A DNA stretch of 46,118 nucleotides from Clostridiales bacterium. Lineage in GTDB: Bacteria; Bacillota; Clostridia; Christensenellales; Aristaeellaceae. Under the pieces are notes generated by a model. The model was not told the DNA's origin and did no database searches. It was given only the letters and a program-made list of their open reading frames with translations. The stretch lies in the NCBI GenBank assembly GCA_012837965.1, contig DUQF01000001.1:1-46118 (forward strand). The letters run 5' to 3'. The position numbers were made by a program, and so were the translations under genes. Positions 23,962 through 32,810 of the stretch are shown here, one piece after another (position 1 is the first letter of the stretch; each line of letters opens with the position of its first letter).

Positions 23962-25502
23962 GGAGTATTTTCCCTTTGGTTAGATAATATTAAGGTGCCC
24001 AGTCCGGGCAGGGTAGCGGTTCCATCGCTATTTTCTGCGCCCACCGTAGCAAAAATCGGATGCAAACCTTCCGGTACAGCGATTTGCTGGGAATTGGCAG
24101 AAGGGTTGTGCAATACCAGCATCTGTTCCTTCCCATGGTTGCGCCAAAAAGCTAAGGGAATGGAGTTTTCACTGTCGTACTTTTCAAAACCACCGGAAAA
24201 AAGCGCAGGTTGCCCATTCCGAAGAGCTGTCATTTCAAGATAAACAGACAATAAAGACTGGTTGTCTTTAAGCTGCTGTGTCACCGGTATCGTCTTTTTA
24301 TTATAGCGGGATTCACGCCAACGGGTTTCAAGGGGGTCATCCCCACCCCACAGCATAGGCGTGCGCAGCTCCTCATCGGGCTTGGCGCCCACCATGCCGA
24401 TTTCTTCACCATAGTAGATGATGGGATTGCCCGGCAAAGTCAGCAAAATCCTGGCTGCCAGCGCCATTTTGTCTTGTTTTAACACAAGGGAGGCTGCCAC
24501 CCGGTTTTGGTCGTGATTGGACAGGAAAGGCGCATCAATATAGTCTGGATTACTTGCTTCGTAAGCCTCATACACCGCTTCCAGCATCGTAACAAAGGCA
24601 GCCCCGGAGCCGCCGGATTTAAGCATCGGCAGCAGCCTGTCTCCCACATCAAAGTTAACAACGCTGTCTAAGCCCCGAATGAGCTCCGCACGCTTTGATA
24701 AGGGCTCCCAGGCTTCTCCAAGCAAGTAGGCATTTGGATATTCCTGGCGGATTTGCTCAGACAGCCATACCCAGAAATCCGCCGATGCTTCAGTGTCCTG
24801 CAGGCGTTGGGTTTCTCCCTCTCCATAGATATGGCTGGTAGCATCCAGGCGGAAACCATCTACTCCCAAAGAAAGCCAAAATTTGGCAATGGAAAGCACT
24901 TCTTCCCGAACGGCAGGGTTATTAAAGTTTAAGTCAGGCATTCCATCCCAGAAAATAGCATAGTAATAAGCATTTCCATATTTCTTCCAAGGTTTTTGAT
25001 TCCATACAGAAATGTTCAAATCCAGCTGTGTCTGCCCTTCTTCCACCCAGTGGTACCAGCTGCGATAGGGGCTATCCGCTTGTTGGCTAGCAATAAACCA
25101 GGGGTGCTTGACAGAGGTATGGTTAAAGGGAATATCGATAAGTACCCCAATGCCCCGGGCGTGAGCCGCTTCAAGCAACTGCGAAAAATCCGCAAGGCTG
25201 CCATATTCCGGATTAACATCCCGGTAGTCCGTAACATCATAACCATGGTAAGAAGGTGAAGGGTGAATAGGCATCAGCCAGATGGCTTTTGCGCCCAGGC
25301 TTTCGATATAGTCCAACTTTTGGATGACTCCCTGCAAATCGCCAACGCCGTCTCCGTCGCTGTCCGCAAATGCCCTGACGAATACTTGGTAAATGATTCC
25401 CTCTACTTTTTGGGAATCGGTTTTCATTTCGGCATGACCCATTGAAAACAGGAAAAAACAGGCCAGAAAAAGGCCTGTCAGACGTTGAAATACTTTTCTC
25501 AT
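23958..25502 (-). CDS. Secreted GH13 alpha-amylase
   Basis: The 514-residue protein has a signal peptide (hydrophobic core 8-20, cleavage near G-H-A-E at 22-25) and a GH13 catalytic domain. A D-S-D-G-D-G-V-G-D calcium-type loop is at 47-55. The nucleophile is Asp220 (G-F-R-L-D), the acid/base Glu263 (L-G-E-A-W) and the stabilising Asp331 (S-N-H-D-Q-N). A short beta domain ends the chain. It should cut starch or maltodextrin outside the membrane and feed the importer encoded upstream. The start at 25502 has AAGGAG overlapping the stop codon of malG. Confidence 0.9.
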   Translation of the reverse strand: MRKVFQRLTGLFLACFFLFSMGHAEMKTDSQKVEGIIYQVFVRAFADSDGDGVGDLQGVIQKLDYIESLGAKAIWLMPIHPSPSYHGYDVTDYRDVNPEYGSLADFSQLLEAAHARGIGVLIDIPFNHTSVKHPWFIASQQADSPYRSWYHWVEEGQTQLDLNISVWNQKPWKKYGNAYYYAIFWDGMPDLNFNNPAVREEVLSIAKFWLSLGVDGFRLDATSHIYGEGETQRLQDTEASADFWVWLSEQIRQEYPNAYLLGEAWEPLSKRAELIRGLDSVVNFDVGDRLLPMLKSGGSGAAFVTMLEAVYEAYEASNPDYIDAPFLSNHDQNRVAASLVLKQDKMALAARILLTLPGNPIIYYGEEIGMVGAKPDEELRTPMLWGGDDPLETRWRESRYNKKTIPVTQQLKDNQSLLSVYLEMTALRNGQPALFSGGFEKYDSENSIPLAFWRNHGKEQMLVLHNPSANSQQIAVPEGLHPIFATVGAENSDGTATLPGLGTLILSNQRENTP

Positions 25503-25503
25503 A

Positions 25504-26373
25504 TTACTCCTTAACTGCGCCCGACGCCAGTACCTGCGTGAGGTACTTTTGGTTAAAGGCAAAAATGATAATAAAGGGTACTGCAACCAGCACCGCACCA
25601 GCCGCAAACATTGTAAAGTTGTTGTTTTCACGGCCGTTGATCAGCTCATATAAACCAACAGCAAGCGTTTTGTTGGCATCGGATTTTAACAGCAACCGGG
25701 GAAGGATAAAATCCATCCAGGGGCCGGTAAAGCTGGTAACGGCCAAGAAAACCACCATTGGTTTGGCAATGGGCAGAATAATTTTCCAAAAACTGGTAAA
25801 ATAGCCTGCGCCGTCCACCCGGGCCGCCTCGTCAAGGCTACGGGGAATGGTATCCAGGTACCCCTTAATCAGCCAAGTGTTATATGGAATATTGCCGGCC
25901 GCATAGATTAAAATCAACCCTAAATGGCTATCCAAGAGGCCCATGCGCCACACCAAAATATACAGCGCAATCATTCCGGCAAAGGAAGGGAACATCTGTA
26001 AAATCAGCAGGGACATCATCAAGGGTTTCTTGGCGCCAAACTTGAAGCGGGAAAAAACATAGGCGGTAACAGTGGTTACAACCACGGAAAGGGCAGAGTT
26101 TATCGTGGCGATTTTTAAGGTATTCATGAACCATTTAGCATAGTTGGTTTCATTGAAAAGCCGCTCAAACTGCCTTAACCCCATGGGTTGCTGAAAAGGA
26201 TAGACCGTAAGCCCGGCCAAAGAATCACCCAAGGAAAAAGCGGACGACAGGGTAAAGAGCAGCGGGTAAAGAACAAGAATGGATACCGACAGGAGAATGC
26301 TGTACAAGAGCAGGTAAGTCAGCATCCGGCCAATAGAAAAGGGACGCCTTTTCTTTGCTGTGATTGCGCTCAT
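25504..26373 (-). CDS. malG: Maltodextrin ABC importer permease (MalG type)
   Basis: The 289-residue permease has six predicted helices and the EAA loop E-A-A-R-V-D-G-A near residue 191, where the ATPase docks. The end (G-A-V-K-E) is typical of MalG. Its ATG overlaps the malF stop by 4 bases. No ATPase gene lies in this operon, so it probably uses a shared ATPase such as the MsmK-like protein encoded at 42620-43684. Confidence 0.88.
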   Translation of the reverse strand: MSAITAKKRRPFSIGRMLTYLLLYSILLSVSILVLYPLLFTLSSAFSLGDSLAGLTVYPFQQPMGLRQFERLFNETNYAKWFMNTLKIATINSALSVVVTTVTAYVFSRFKFGAKKPLMMSLLILQMFPSFAGMIALYILVWRMGLLDSHLGLILIYAAGNIPYNTWLIKGYLDTIPRSLDEAARVDGAGYFTSFWKIILPIAKPMVVFLAVTSFTGPWMDFILPRLLLKSDANKTLAVGLYELINGRENNNFTMFAAGAVLVAVPFIIIFAFNQKYLTQVLASGAVKE

Positions 26374-27692
26374 AGTTCACCCTCCTTAAAGGCCTTGGTA
26401 CGGGAGAAGTTGTAAATAGAAAACGGCGCAATGACCAGAAATACTAAGATAGACAGCACAGCCGCCATGTTGTACTGGCGAAGGTCCAGGGTTAGCTTGT
26501 ACATCCAGCTCATGAGAATGTCGGTAGCTCCTGCGCCGGACTGAGTGGTGGCAAGGTCGGTCGGGCCGCCGCCGGTAAGAAAATACACAGCGCCAAAGTT
26601 ATTCAAGTTGAACGAAAAGCTCATAATAAACAAAGGAACCGTTTGATAAAGCACCATAGGCAGAGTAATTTTGAAGAATTGTACCCTTTTGTTGGCGCCG
26701 TCAATCTCGCTGGCTTCGTATAAGTCGGCCGGTACGGAAGTCATGACCCCGGTAATCAGCATCATAAAATAAGGGAAACCAAGCCACAGGTTAACTACTA
26801 TTACACTGATGCGGGCCAAGGTAAAATCCGACAGCCAATGGATGGGTTGGGAAATCCACCCCCATTCAATGAGCATTCGGTTGATGGGACCAAACTGACC
26901 GTTTAGTAAGTTGCGCCACACCATCAGCGACAGCATGGCAGGTACGGCATACGGCAGGATGAAAATAATTCGGAATACATTGGGAAATTTGATATTTTTA
27001 TTAATTAGCGCTAAGGCAATCAACAAGCCTCCCACATAACAGGTGGTGGTAGACAAGGTTGCCCAAGTCAGCGTCCATAGAGCGGTACGGCCAAAGGCCC
27101 CTGCCCACAGGGAACGCCCTGCCAGGGTTTTAAAGTTGTCCATACCCACCCAGTCCACCGTATTGGCAGGCGGGATGTGGTGGGGAGAAGAATAATTGGT
27201 AAACGCCAGCATAGCCGAAAAAATGAGCGGCAGTACCACAAAAAACAAAATCATCAACATCGCAGGGGACAAGCCAATCACCGCAAAGGAGGTGTCCGCT
27301 AAGGAAGACATAAACGCTCTTGTGCTCGGATAGACTCCCGTGCGCTCATAGTCCCGTTGCAGCTTAGCAGCATCCCGAATGTTAGTGATATATAAGATGA
27401 TAAAAATCGCCAGCAAGATAAGGAAAATAATGCCTTCCACCATCATGAAGATGGAATTTGGTCGCTGGCGGATGGGTAAATCAGGCCTGGGTTCTCCTAA
27501 GGTAACCAGACCCACTATGCCTTTAATAAAATATTTGCTATTAATCAGAACCAGTAATTCAATCAGGGCATAAAAAGCGCCTTTTACATACTGCTTTTGA
27601 AACAGAAGCTGGCCCATTCCCATAAAAACAGTAGAGGCCCATACGGGAGCTTTGTTTTTTAAAGGGGGCACACGGTACTTGGTTTTGGCCAT
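26370..27692 (-). CDS. malF: Maltodextrin ABC importer permease (MalF type)
   Basis: The 440-residue permease has two extra N-terminal membrane segments, then the conserved core with the EAA loop E-A-S-E-I-D-G-A-N-K. The T-G-G-G-P motif near the C-terminal end (F-L-T-G-G-G-P) is typical of MalF. The start at 27692 is chosen because GGAGAG stands 7 bases upstream; an ATG five codons earlier has no site. It is separated from malE by about 200 bases with a strong hairpin, so it may be expressed at a lower level than the binding protein. Confidence 0.88.
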   Translation of the reverse strand: MAKTKYRVPPLKNKAPVWASTVFMGMGQLLFQKQYVKGAFYALIELLVLINSKYFIKGIVGLVTLGEPRPDLPIRQRPNSIFMMVEGIIFLILLAIFIILYITNIRDAAKLQRDYERTGVYPSTRAFMSSLADTSFAVIGLSPAMLMILFFVVLPLIFSAMLAFTNYSSPHHIPPANTVDWVGMDNFKTLAGRSLWAGAFGRTALWTLTWATLSTTTCYVGGLLIALALINKNIKFPNVFRIIFILPYAVPAMLSLMVWRNLLNGQFGPINRMLIEWGWISQPIHWLSDFTLARISVIVVNLWLGFPYFMMLITGVMTSVPADLYEASEIDGANKRVQFFKITLPMVLYQTVPLFIMSFSFNLNNFGAVYFLTGGGPTDLATTQSGAGATDILMSWMYKLTLDLRQYNMAAVLSILVFLVIAPFSIYNFSRTKAFKEGEL

Positions 27693-27855
27693 GGTTCCAC
27701 TCTCCATGTATTGTATTTCTTTGGCAGCAACGCCGCCAAAATCCTACTGTTCTGCCTCTTTGCCACAACTTGCGTTGGCATCCATTGGGAGCAAGGCAAG
27801 GTTGATGAGGCAAGACATTTCCATAAAATGGAAGGAACGATTTATCATAAAGGGA

Positions 27856-27882
27856 AAGGGGCTGCCTTCCGGGCAGCCCCTT
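27856..27882 (-). terminator. Intercistronic hairpin between malE and malF
   Basis: A perfect 11-bp GC-rich stem (27856-27866 with 27872-27882) lies 14 bases beyond the malE stop. No strong T run follows on the minus strand, so it may be a partial terminator or an mRNA-stabilising hairpin that raises malE over malF-malG. Confidence 0.65.
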
Positions 27883-27895
27883 GAGGACAGGAAAT

Positions 27896-29089
27896 TTACT
27901 TGCCGATGGCTTCCACTACCTGGGCTGCGGCGTCCAGTTCGGTCTTGACGTCGTTGCCGTTCCAGATGTTGTTGAAAGCCGGGCCCATGCTGGACCAGTA
28001 GCCGTCCATGGCGGGGATGGAGGGCATGGGTTTGGCAAAGCCAGCCTGCTCCATAATGCCGGCGAAATAGGGGTTATCGCTGGTAACGCCGGTGTTGGGG
28101 CTAATGGTGCTGGTTACATCGGAGCGCAGCTTTTGCATTTCCGGTGTCAGCAGGAACTCCGCAAAGGCTTTGGCCTCTTCAGGATGCTCTGAAAAAGCGG
28201 ATACAAACATCGCGCGGATGCCGGAGAAAGATGCCGGGGGATTCTCGGTTTCAGGCAGCATGGGGATGGGGGCAATGCCCAGGTTGATGCCGGCCTTGAC
28301 GGCTCCGTCGATGCTCCAGGGGCCGGTGATGTACATGGCAGCAGTCTTGGTTTCGGTGAAAGCGCCGCCGCAGAAGGAGCCGGTGAGGTCTTCCGCCTTG
28401 ACGGGCAGCATTTTGTCCCTCAGGGACTGGAAGTAGCCGAGGCCCTTAACAGCGGCTTCGGAGTTGATATCATGTTGGTCTTGATCGGTGCCTTCGGGGC
28501 CAAACAGGTCGGCGCCATAGGCAGACATGAAGATGTAGTTATAGTAGGGAGCGGACACCTCCCATACCATCGCGAACTTGTTGTTAGCTACATCGTTATA
28601 GGTGTTCGCAAATTCAACAACTTCTTCCCAGGTTTTGGGCGCTTCGGCGATCAGATCCTTGTTGTAGAACAGGGCATAGGTTTCAATAGCGGTGGGATAG
28701 CCATAAGCTACGCCATCATAGGTAACGCCGGCCTGAGCAGCGGGCATGAAGGTATTTTTCAGGGTTTCGGTAGCGCTATCACTGAGGGGCAGCGCCAACT
28801 GGCCTACGACGATTTGACCCAATTTGTCATGGGGGGCAGCGAACACGTCAGCGCCCAGGCCGGTGGGGCCGTCAAGTTCCAGCTTCTGCACTGCGTCCGT
28901 ATGGGACACGCCTTCAAATGTAAACTTGACGTTGGGGTTGAGTTCAGTGTACTTTTCGGCGGCCTGCTTAATGAAATCGCCTTCTACGCCGTCTGCCTCC
29001 CAGACAACCAGAGTGACTTCCTCTGCCAGTGCGGGGATTAAGCCCAGCGCCAGCATCAGAGCTAATGCAATGGATAATAGTTTTTTCAT
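27896..29089 (-). CDS. malE: Maltodextrin-binding protein (MalE type), non-lipoprotein
   Basis: The 397-residue extracellular solute-binding protein has a type I signal peptide (cleavage near A-L-A-E-E) and no lipobox Cys, unlike most Gram-positive binding proteins. The mature N-terminus V-T-L-V-V-W-E-A-D, the P-T-A-I-E-T-Y-A-L-F-Y-N-K-D-L segment and the I-T-G-P-W strand are characteristic of the maltose-binding family. It captures maltodextrins for MalFG. A GGAGG site 9 bases upstream sets the start at 29089. Downstream genes encode the permeases and two GH13 enzymes, which supports a maltodextrin substrate. Confidence 0.9.
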   Translation of the reverse strand: MKKLLSIALALMLALGLIPALAEEVTLVVWEADGVEGDFIKQAAEKYTELNPNVKFTFEGVSHTDAVQKLELDGPTGLGADVFAAPHDKLGQIVVGQLALPLSDSATETLKNTFMPAAQAGVTYDGVAYGYPTAIETYALFYNKDLIAEAPKTWEEVVEFANTYNDVANNKFAMVWEVSAPYYNYIFMSAYGADLFGPEGTDQDQHDINSEAAVKGLGYFQSLRDKMLPVKAEDLTGSFCGGAFTETKTAAMYITGPWSIDGAVKAGINLGIAPIPMLPETENPPASFSGIRAMFVSAFSEHPEEAKAFAEFLLTPEMQKLRSDVTSTISPNTGVTSDNPYFAGIMEQAGFAKPMPSIPAMDGYWSSMGPAFNNIWNGNDVKTELDAAAQVVEAIGK

Positions 29090-29114
29090 ATTATTTCCTC
29101 CGTATTTATTATGT

Positions 29115-29130
29115 AACCAGTTTCCTGGTT
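29115..29130 (-). other. Small hairpin in the malE 5' leader
   Basis: AACCAG and CTGGTT form a 6-bp stem with a GAAA tetraloop in the mRNA, about 25 bases before malE. It could be an operator or a stability element. Confidence 0.35.
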
Positions 29131-29197
29131 GCATCCCATGAAATTTTATTGAGGAAAGATTCCCTATTTGTCCGGAACCTTACCATAATCGTATAAT

Positions 29198-29226
29198 AGT
29201 ATAATTGTCCGTGCATACGTTGTCAA
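29198..29226 (-). promoter_or_regulatory. Promoter of the maltodextrin operon
   Basis: On the minus strand consensus TTGACA (29226-29221), a 17-bp spacer and TATACT (29203-29198). Confidence 0.85.
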
Positions 29227-29382
29227 GTTATTATTTGTTGGTTTTATGTAAAGTTTGTAAGGAAGTCAAACATTTGTGACACGGTCCTTAAATCATAAAT
29301 CACCGGAAAGTTACTGCATTTGAGATTGTTTTATCCTGAGGTTCATATATAATATATTACCGCTTAACACTCGCTTTCTTGT

Positions 29383-29411
29383 TTGACAAGTCATGTAACG
29401 GCTCGTATAAT
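29383..29411 (+). promoter_or_regulatory. Upstream promoter of malQ (P1), full consensus
   Basis: TTGACA (29383-29388), a 17-bp spacer and TATAAT (29406-29411), a perfect match to the SigA consensus. A CTTGT/ACAAG palindrome (29378-29390) overlaps the -35 element and may be an operator. Confidence 0.8.
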
Positions 29412-29430
29412 CTAACACGCATAAAAAAGC

Positions 29431-29460
29431 GTTCTGTTGCCCTACAAAGGGTAACAGAAC
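29431..29460 (+). other. Stable hairpin in the long malQ leader
   Basis: A 12 to 13-bp stem (29431-29443 with 29448-29460, one G-U pair) lies 20 bases after P1. No T run follows, so it is not a normal terminator. AAAAGC and GCTTTT flank it and could extend it. Confidence 0.45.
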
Positions 29461-29522
29461 ATTGAAAATGCTTTTAATCTCCAAAATCCAAAATATTTGA
29501 TATGCCCAATCAGTTTTTACCC

Positions 29523-29551
29523 TTGACATTCGTTCCTTAGGCGGGTTATAT
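29523..29551 (+). promoter_or_regulatory. Downstream promoter of malQ (P2)
   Basis: TTGACA (29523-29528), a 17-bp spacer and TTATAT (29546-29551), about 108 bp before the start codon. Confidence 0.6.
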
Positions 29552-29658
29552 TGCTTGAACAATGCCGGTAACAGAGCGCTTATTTTGGATGGCGCCCGGC
29601 TCACCATACCACCTTCCCCCTGTGTTTTGCGATAACTACTCAACAGAAAGGTTATTAT

Positions 29659-31140
29659 ATGCGCCAAAGCGGTATTTTACTTCACATTACCAGCCTGCCT
29701 TCCAAAGGCGGCATCGGAACCCTAGGCAAGGATGCCTATGAATTTGTCGATTTTCTGGTTGAAAGCGGCATGTCAGTCTGGCAGGTACTGCCCGTCTCCC
29801 CCACCGGCTTTGGCGATTCGCCTTATCAGAGCGTATCTTCCTTTGCGGGCAACCCTTTGCTGATTGATTTTGAGCTACTTGAAAAAGACGGTTTAACACC
29901 GCCCGATTTTAAATGGTTGGGTGAGGTAAGTGATCCTGAAATGGTGGATTACGGCGTTGTTGTTCCCCAAAAGGATGCCCTTTTGCGCAAAGTCTATGCT
30001 TACAGCGGCAAGCGCCTGAAAAATGAAATTGCCGCCTTCCGAAAGGAACAGACATGGGTGGAAGACTATGCCCTCTTTAGCGCCATTAAGCAACATTTCG
30101 GCTTAATTTCCTGGATGGAGTGGCCCGATCAGGCCATCCGCCACAGGGAAGAAGCGGCCATGAAACACTATCAGGAGTTGCTTGAAGATGAAGTTAATTA
30201 CTATATCTTTATCCAGTATCTTTTTTATCGCCAATGGTTTAGCCTCAAAACCTACGCTAACGGCAAAGGCATTGATATCTTTGGCGATATGCCTATCTAC
30301 TGCGCCGAAGACTCAGCCGATGTGTGGTGTGCCCCTGAAATGTTCCAACTGAATAAAAACTTAAAACCCACCCGGGTATCAGGTTGCCCGCCAGACGCCT
30401 TTTCTACCGACGGACAACGCTGGGGTAACCCTCTATACAACTGGCGCAACATGCAAAAAACCAACTTTGCCTGGTGGATTGAGCGCTTAAAAGGCATGGG
30501 TGAGTTGTACGACATTATCCGCATTGACCATTTCATCGGCTTTGCCAACTACTACTCCATTCCCGCCAAGGAAAAAACCGCCCGTATAGGCAAATGGATT
30601 CCGGCGCCCGGCAGGCAGTTGTTTAAGCAAGTGAAGGAACAACTGCCCAATCTGCGGGTGGTTGCCGAAGACTTGGGCGTGATGAGCCAAAGGGTTTATA
30701 ACCTCCTGCACTACTGCGGCTACCCCGGCATGAAAATTATGATGTTCGGCTTCTACGGCGACCCGGCCAGCGAGTTTTACCCGCAAAACTTTCCGCAAAA
30801 TTGCGTTGTATACACCGGTACCCATGACAATGAAACCTTGGTAGGCTTCTTAAAGCAACAGAGTGAAAAACAAATCAATCTAATGAAAAAACTGCTCAAG
30901 GTTGAAACAGCCAAGCAAATTCCAGACGCCATGCTGGATGCGGGGCTGATGAGCCGGGCGAACATGTGTATCTACCCCATGCAGGATATTTTGGAGCTGG
31001 ACAACAGCGCCCGTATGAACACACCCTCCACCATCGGTGGACGCAATTGGAGGTGGCGCATGCTATCCGGCGCCGCCAACAAAAAGCAGGCAGCAAGACT
31101 TTTGAAAAAAAACATCCTGTCCGGACGTACCATTCGCTAA
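29659..31140 (+). CDS. malQ: 4-alpha-glucanotransferase (amylomaltase, GH77)
   Basis: The 493-residue enzyme has standard GH77 length and hallmarks: the start R-Q-S-G-I-L-L-H-I-T-S-L-P, L-P-V-S-P-T-G-F-G-D-S-P-Y-Q, G-D-M-P-I-Y, the nucleophile Asp in I-I-R-I-D-H-F-I-G-F, the acid/base Glu in V-V-A-E-D-L-G and T-G-T-H-D-N-E-T. MalQ transfers glucan units between maltodextrins and releases glucose in the cytoplasm. It is divergent from malE across an intergenic region with promoters for both sides. An AAAGG site precedes the ATG. Confidence 0.96.
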   Translation: MRQSGILLHITSLPSKGGIGTLGKDAYEFVDFLVESGMSVWQVLPVSPTGFGDSPYQSVSSFAGNPLLIDFELLEKDGLTPPDFKWLGEVSDPEMVDYGVVVPQKDALLRKVYAYSGKRLKNEIAAFRKEQTWVEDYALFSAIKQHFGLISWMEWPDQAIRHREEAAMKHYQELLEDEVNYYIFIQYLFYRQWFSLKTYANGKGIDIFGDMPIYCAEDSADVWCAPEMFQLNKNLKPTRVSGCPPDAFSTDGQRWGNPLYNWRNMQKTNFAWWIERLKGMGELYDIIRIDHFIGFANYYSIPAKEKTARIGKWIPAPGRQLFKQVKEQLPNLRVVAEDLGVMSQRVYNLLHYCGYPGMKIMMFGFYGDPASEFYPQNFPQNCVVYTGTHDNETLVGFLKQQSEKQINLMKKLLKVETAKQIPDAMLDAGLMSRANMCIYPMQDILELDNSARMNTPSTIGGRNWRWRMLSGAANKKQAARLLKKNILSGRTIR

Positions 31141-31257
31141 TTGGTAGAGGGTAAAACAGGGTCTTTTCCCCTAAGAATAAGTCCCCTTCCGCCTTTTGGC
31201 TAAAACACAAATAAGGCTTTTATCGCTTTCCCTTGATACCGCATAACCATTCACCCC

Positions 31258-31287
31258 CCCTGCGCCGATTGGAGCAGGGTTTTTTTG
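31258..31287 (+). terminator. Intrinsic terminator downstream of malQ
   Basis: A 6-bp GC stem (31258-31263 with 31274-31279) followed by seven T, 118 bases after the malQ stop. Confidence 0.75.
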
Positions 31288-31629
31288 TCGCCTGAAATTA
31301 GAAACAACTTTGTTCACTTTATTTGCGCAATATATTCCGCTTTTTATGAACGTATATAAGAATACTTTCACCATTTCCCGTCTTTTTATCAAACAAACTT
31401 TCCAAACTTATTCGCAAACGTTTCGTTAGCATCGTTTGATATTGTCAAAAGCAGTCTATCTTTAAGCATATAATTTATTACGCTTGCATAAAATATATTC
31501 CTAAATAATTAACAATTATTATTATATTATTTCGTTTTTGCTTTATTTTTATTGCCCTTAAAAATTTATATTTTTTTGGGTTAAAAATATGTAAAAAAAG
31601 CTTGTATCTTGTGGTTGAATATGTTAAAT
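31288..31629. other. AT-rich intergenic region
   Basis: Roughly 340 bases of strongly AT-rich DNA with A and T tracts, typical of an upstream or insulating region. I see no gene. A CGCAAACGTTTCG segment near 31413 is partly palindromic and faintly resembles a catabolite-response element, but the match is weak. Confidence 0.4.
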
Positions 31630-31658
31630 TATACTATAAATTGTATGAAAGGGCAAAA

Positions 31659-32144
31659 TTGCTTGTGAATTCTTTGGCTACTACCTGCATTATTATATTC
31701 ACATCAATAGGGCTGTTGATTGCCCTATACCTTGTCCTCGCCCGCCGTGCGGATGAGCAGGCTCTTACCGCTATTAGACAGACAGAAATTTATCAGAGGC
31801 TTTGCCGCCGCCTCGATAAGCTTGATCGCCACTATATTGGCCAAATCCTCGTAGAACAGACAGGCGTGGTCGTTCGTACCGCCTTTCCCGAGCACATCGC
31901 CCTAAGCTTTTACTACATCAAGGAAGGCGTGCCTGTGCGCAATCCCGCCTTTGCCCGCAACATCGCCACCCTTTTGCAGCAGGACTATGCCCTGCTTGCC
32001 CAAAAAGATTGTTACCGCCTGCGCCGCTACCGCATTTACCGCATGAACGGCATGAAGGAGTATGGCTACTCCTTTACCATGACTTTCGGCTTTAAGCAGG
32101 CCGCCTACGAAAAGCAGCGCATGTACAACCTAAGGATTTATTAA
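31659..32144 (+). CDS. Membrane-anchored protein of unknown function
   Basis: The protein of about 161 residues has one N-terminal membrane helix (I-I-I-F-T-S-I-G-L-L-I-A-L-Y-L-V) and a basic cytoplasmic or extracytoplasmic domain rich in Arg, Tyr and Gln. No family recognised. The start is uncertain: no ATG is available, and TTG at 31659 has GAAAGG 6 bases upstream, while GTG at 31665 is 12 bases away. A -10-like TATACT at 31630-31635 argues against a longer product starting at 31602. A terminator follows at 32202. Codon use is similar to neighbours. Confidence 0.6.
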   Translation: MLVNSLATTCIIIFTSIGLLIALYLVLARRADEQALTAIRQTEIYQRLCRRLDKLDRHYIGQILVEQTGVVVRTAFPEHIALSFYYIKEGVPVRNPAFARNIATLLQQDYALLAQKDCYRLRRYRIYRMNGMKEYGYSFTMTFGFKQAAYEKQRMYNLRIY

Positions 32145-32201
32145 AAAATCTTCGTACACCTTTAGGGCAAAAAATCGTTCCTTCTTGCCCGTCACCTCTT
32201 T

Positions 32202-32239
32202 ACCGCCGTGCGTTCCTCCCACGGTGGTTTTATTTTATT
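32202..32239 (+). terminator. Intrinsic terminator
   Basis: A 9-bp stem (32202-32210 with 32220-32228, one G-U pair) is followed by a T-rich tract. It ends the transcript of the anchored unknown protein. Confidence 0.75.
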
Positions 32240-32459
32240 CATAATGACAAGCCAAAACTTTGACCTATACTACATTGGCTATTAACAGTTCCGCAAATAG
32301 CTAACTTTGACAACCTCCACTCTCCTCTGTTACGATACCTATGGAAGCTGTACCGCTTGTCGCTTCGGGCGTATTGTTAGGGGCTTGATTACCTGACGCA
32401 GTGGCAAGGCTTCTTTTTTGTATGCTTTTTATCATCGCAAAAAAATTTCTAAAATAGTA
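32240..32459. other. Intergenic region, possible short structured transcript
   Basis: A promoter-like pair (TTGACA at 32308, TACGAT 18 bases on) precedes a segment (about 32340-32420) that can fold into two small hairpins (GAAGC/GCTTC and GCGT..AGG/CCT..ACGC) and ends in TTCTTTTTTG. It matches no RNA family I recognise; it may be chance. Confidence 0.25.
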
Positions 32460-32488
32460 TTGACAGGATAAATACTTTCATGTATTCT
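32460..32488 (+). promoter_or_regulatory. Promoter of the sdpR-sdpI-like pair
   Basis: TTGACA (32460-32465), a 17-bp spacer and TATTCT (32483-32488). Confidence 0.8.
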
Positions 32489-32492
32489 ATAA

Positions 32493-32508
32493 TTAACCTT
32501 TAGGTTAA
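32493..32508. promoter_or_regulatory. Inverted-repeat operator at the ArsR/SdpR gene start
   Basis: TTAACC and GGTTAA separated by 4 bases lie over the expected transcription start, the usual place for an autorepressor site of the ArsR-type protein encoded next. Confidence 0.65.
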
Positions 32509-32534
32509 ATGTTAAAAGATTAGGAGGAGACACC

Positions 32535-32810
32535 GTGGGACTGCAACAAACGCTCAAGGCCCTTGCCGATCCCATCAGACGGGAGATACTCAATATGCTC
32601 AAATCCGGCAGAATGTCGGCAGGCGAAATCGGAAGTCATTTCCCGGTAACGGCTGCGTCCATCTCCCGCCACCTATCGGTCTTAAAAGAAGCCGATTTGG
32701 TGCGGAACACAAGAGAAGGGCAGTTTATCTTTTATGAACTGAACGCCTCGGTACTGGAAGAAATTATGCTTTGGATAACTGATTTAAAAGGAGAGAAAGA
32801 CCATGATTAA
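32535..32810 (+). CDS. sdpR: ArsR-family autorepressor, SdpR-like
   Basis: The 91-residue winged-helix protein fits the SdpR group: A-L-A-D-P-I-R-R-E-I-L, M-S-A-G-E-I and the recognition helix T-A-A-S-I-S-R-H-L-S-V-L, then a wing with R-E-G-Q-F-I-F-Y-E-L. It lacks the metal-binding Cys of ArsR. In B. subtilis SdpR represses sdpRI and is sequestered by SdpI when toxin is bound. GTG start with TAGGAGGAG upstream. It overlaps the next gene by 8 bases. Confidence 0.88.
   Translation: MGLQQTLKALADPIRREILNMLKSGRMSAGEIGSHFPVTAASISRHLSVLKEADLVRNTREGQFIFYELNASVLEEIMLWITDLKGEKDHD

Noticed and set aside
29311-29667. 118-codon minus-strand frame opposite the malQ promoter region
   Set aside because: No ribosome site, no recognisable family, and it overlaps two promoters and a hairpin of malQ.
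31408-31440. Catabolite-response element upstream of the unknown anchored protein
   Set aside because: The CGCAAACGTTTCG segment is only a partial match and is far from a promoter.
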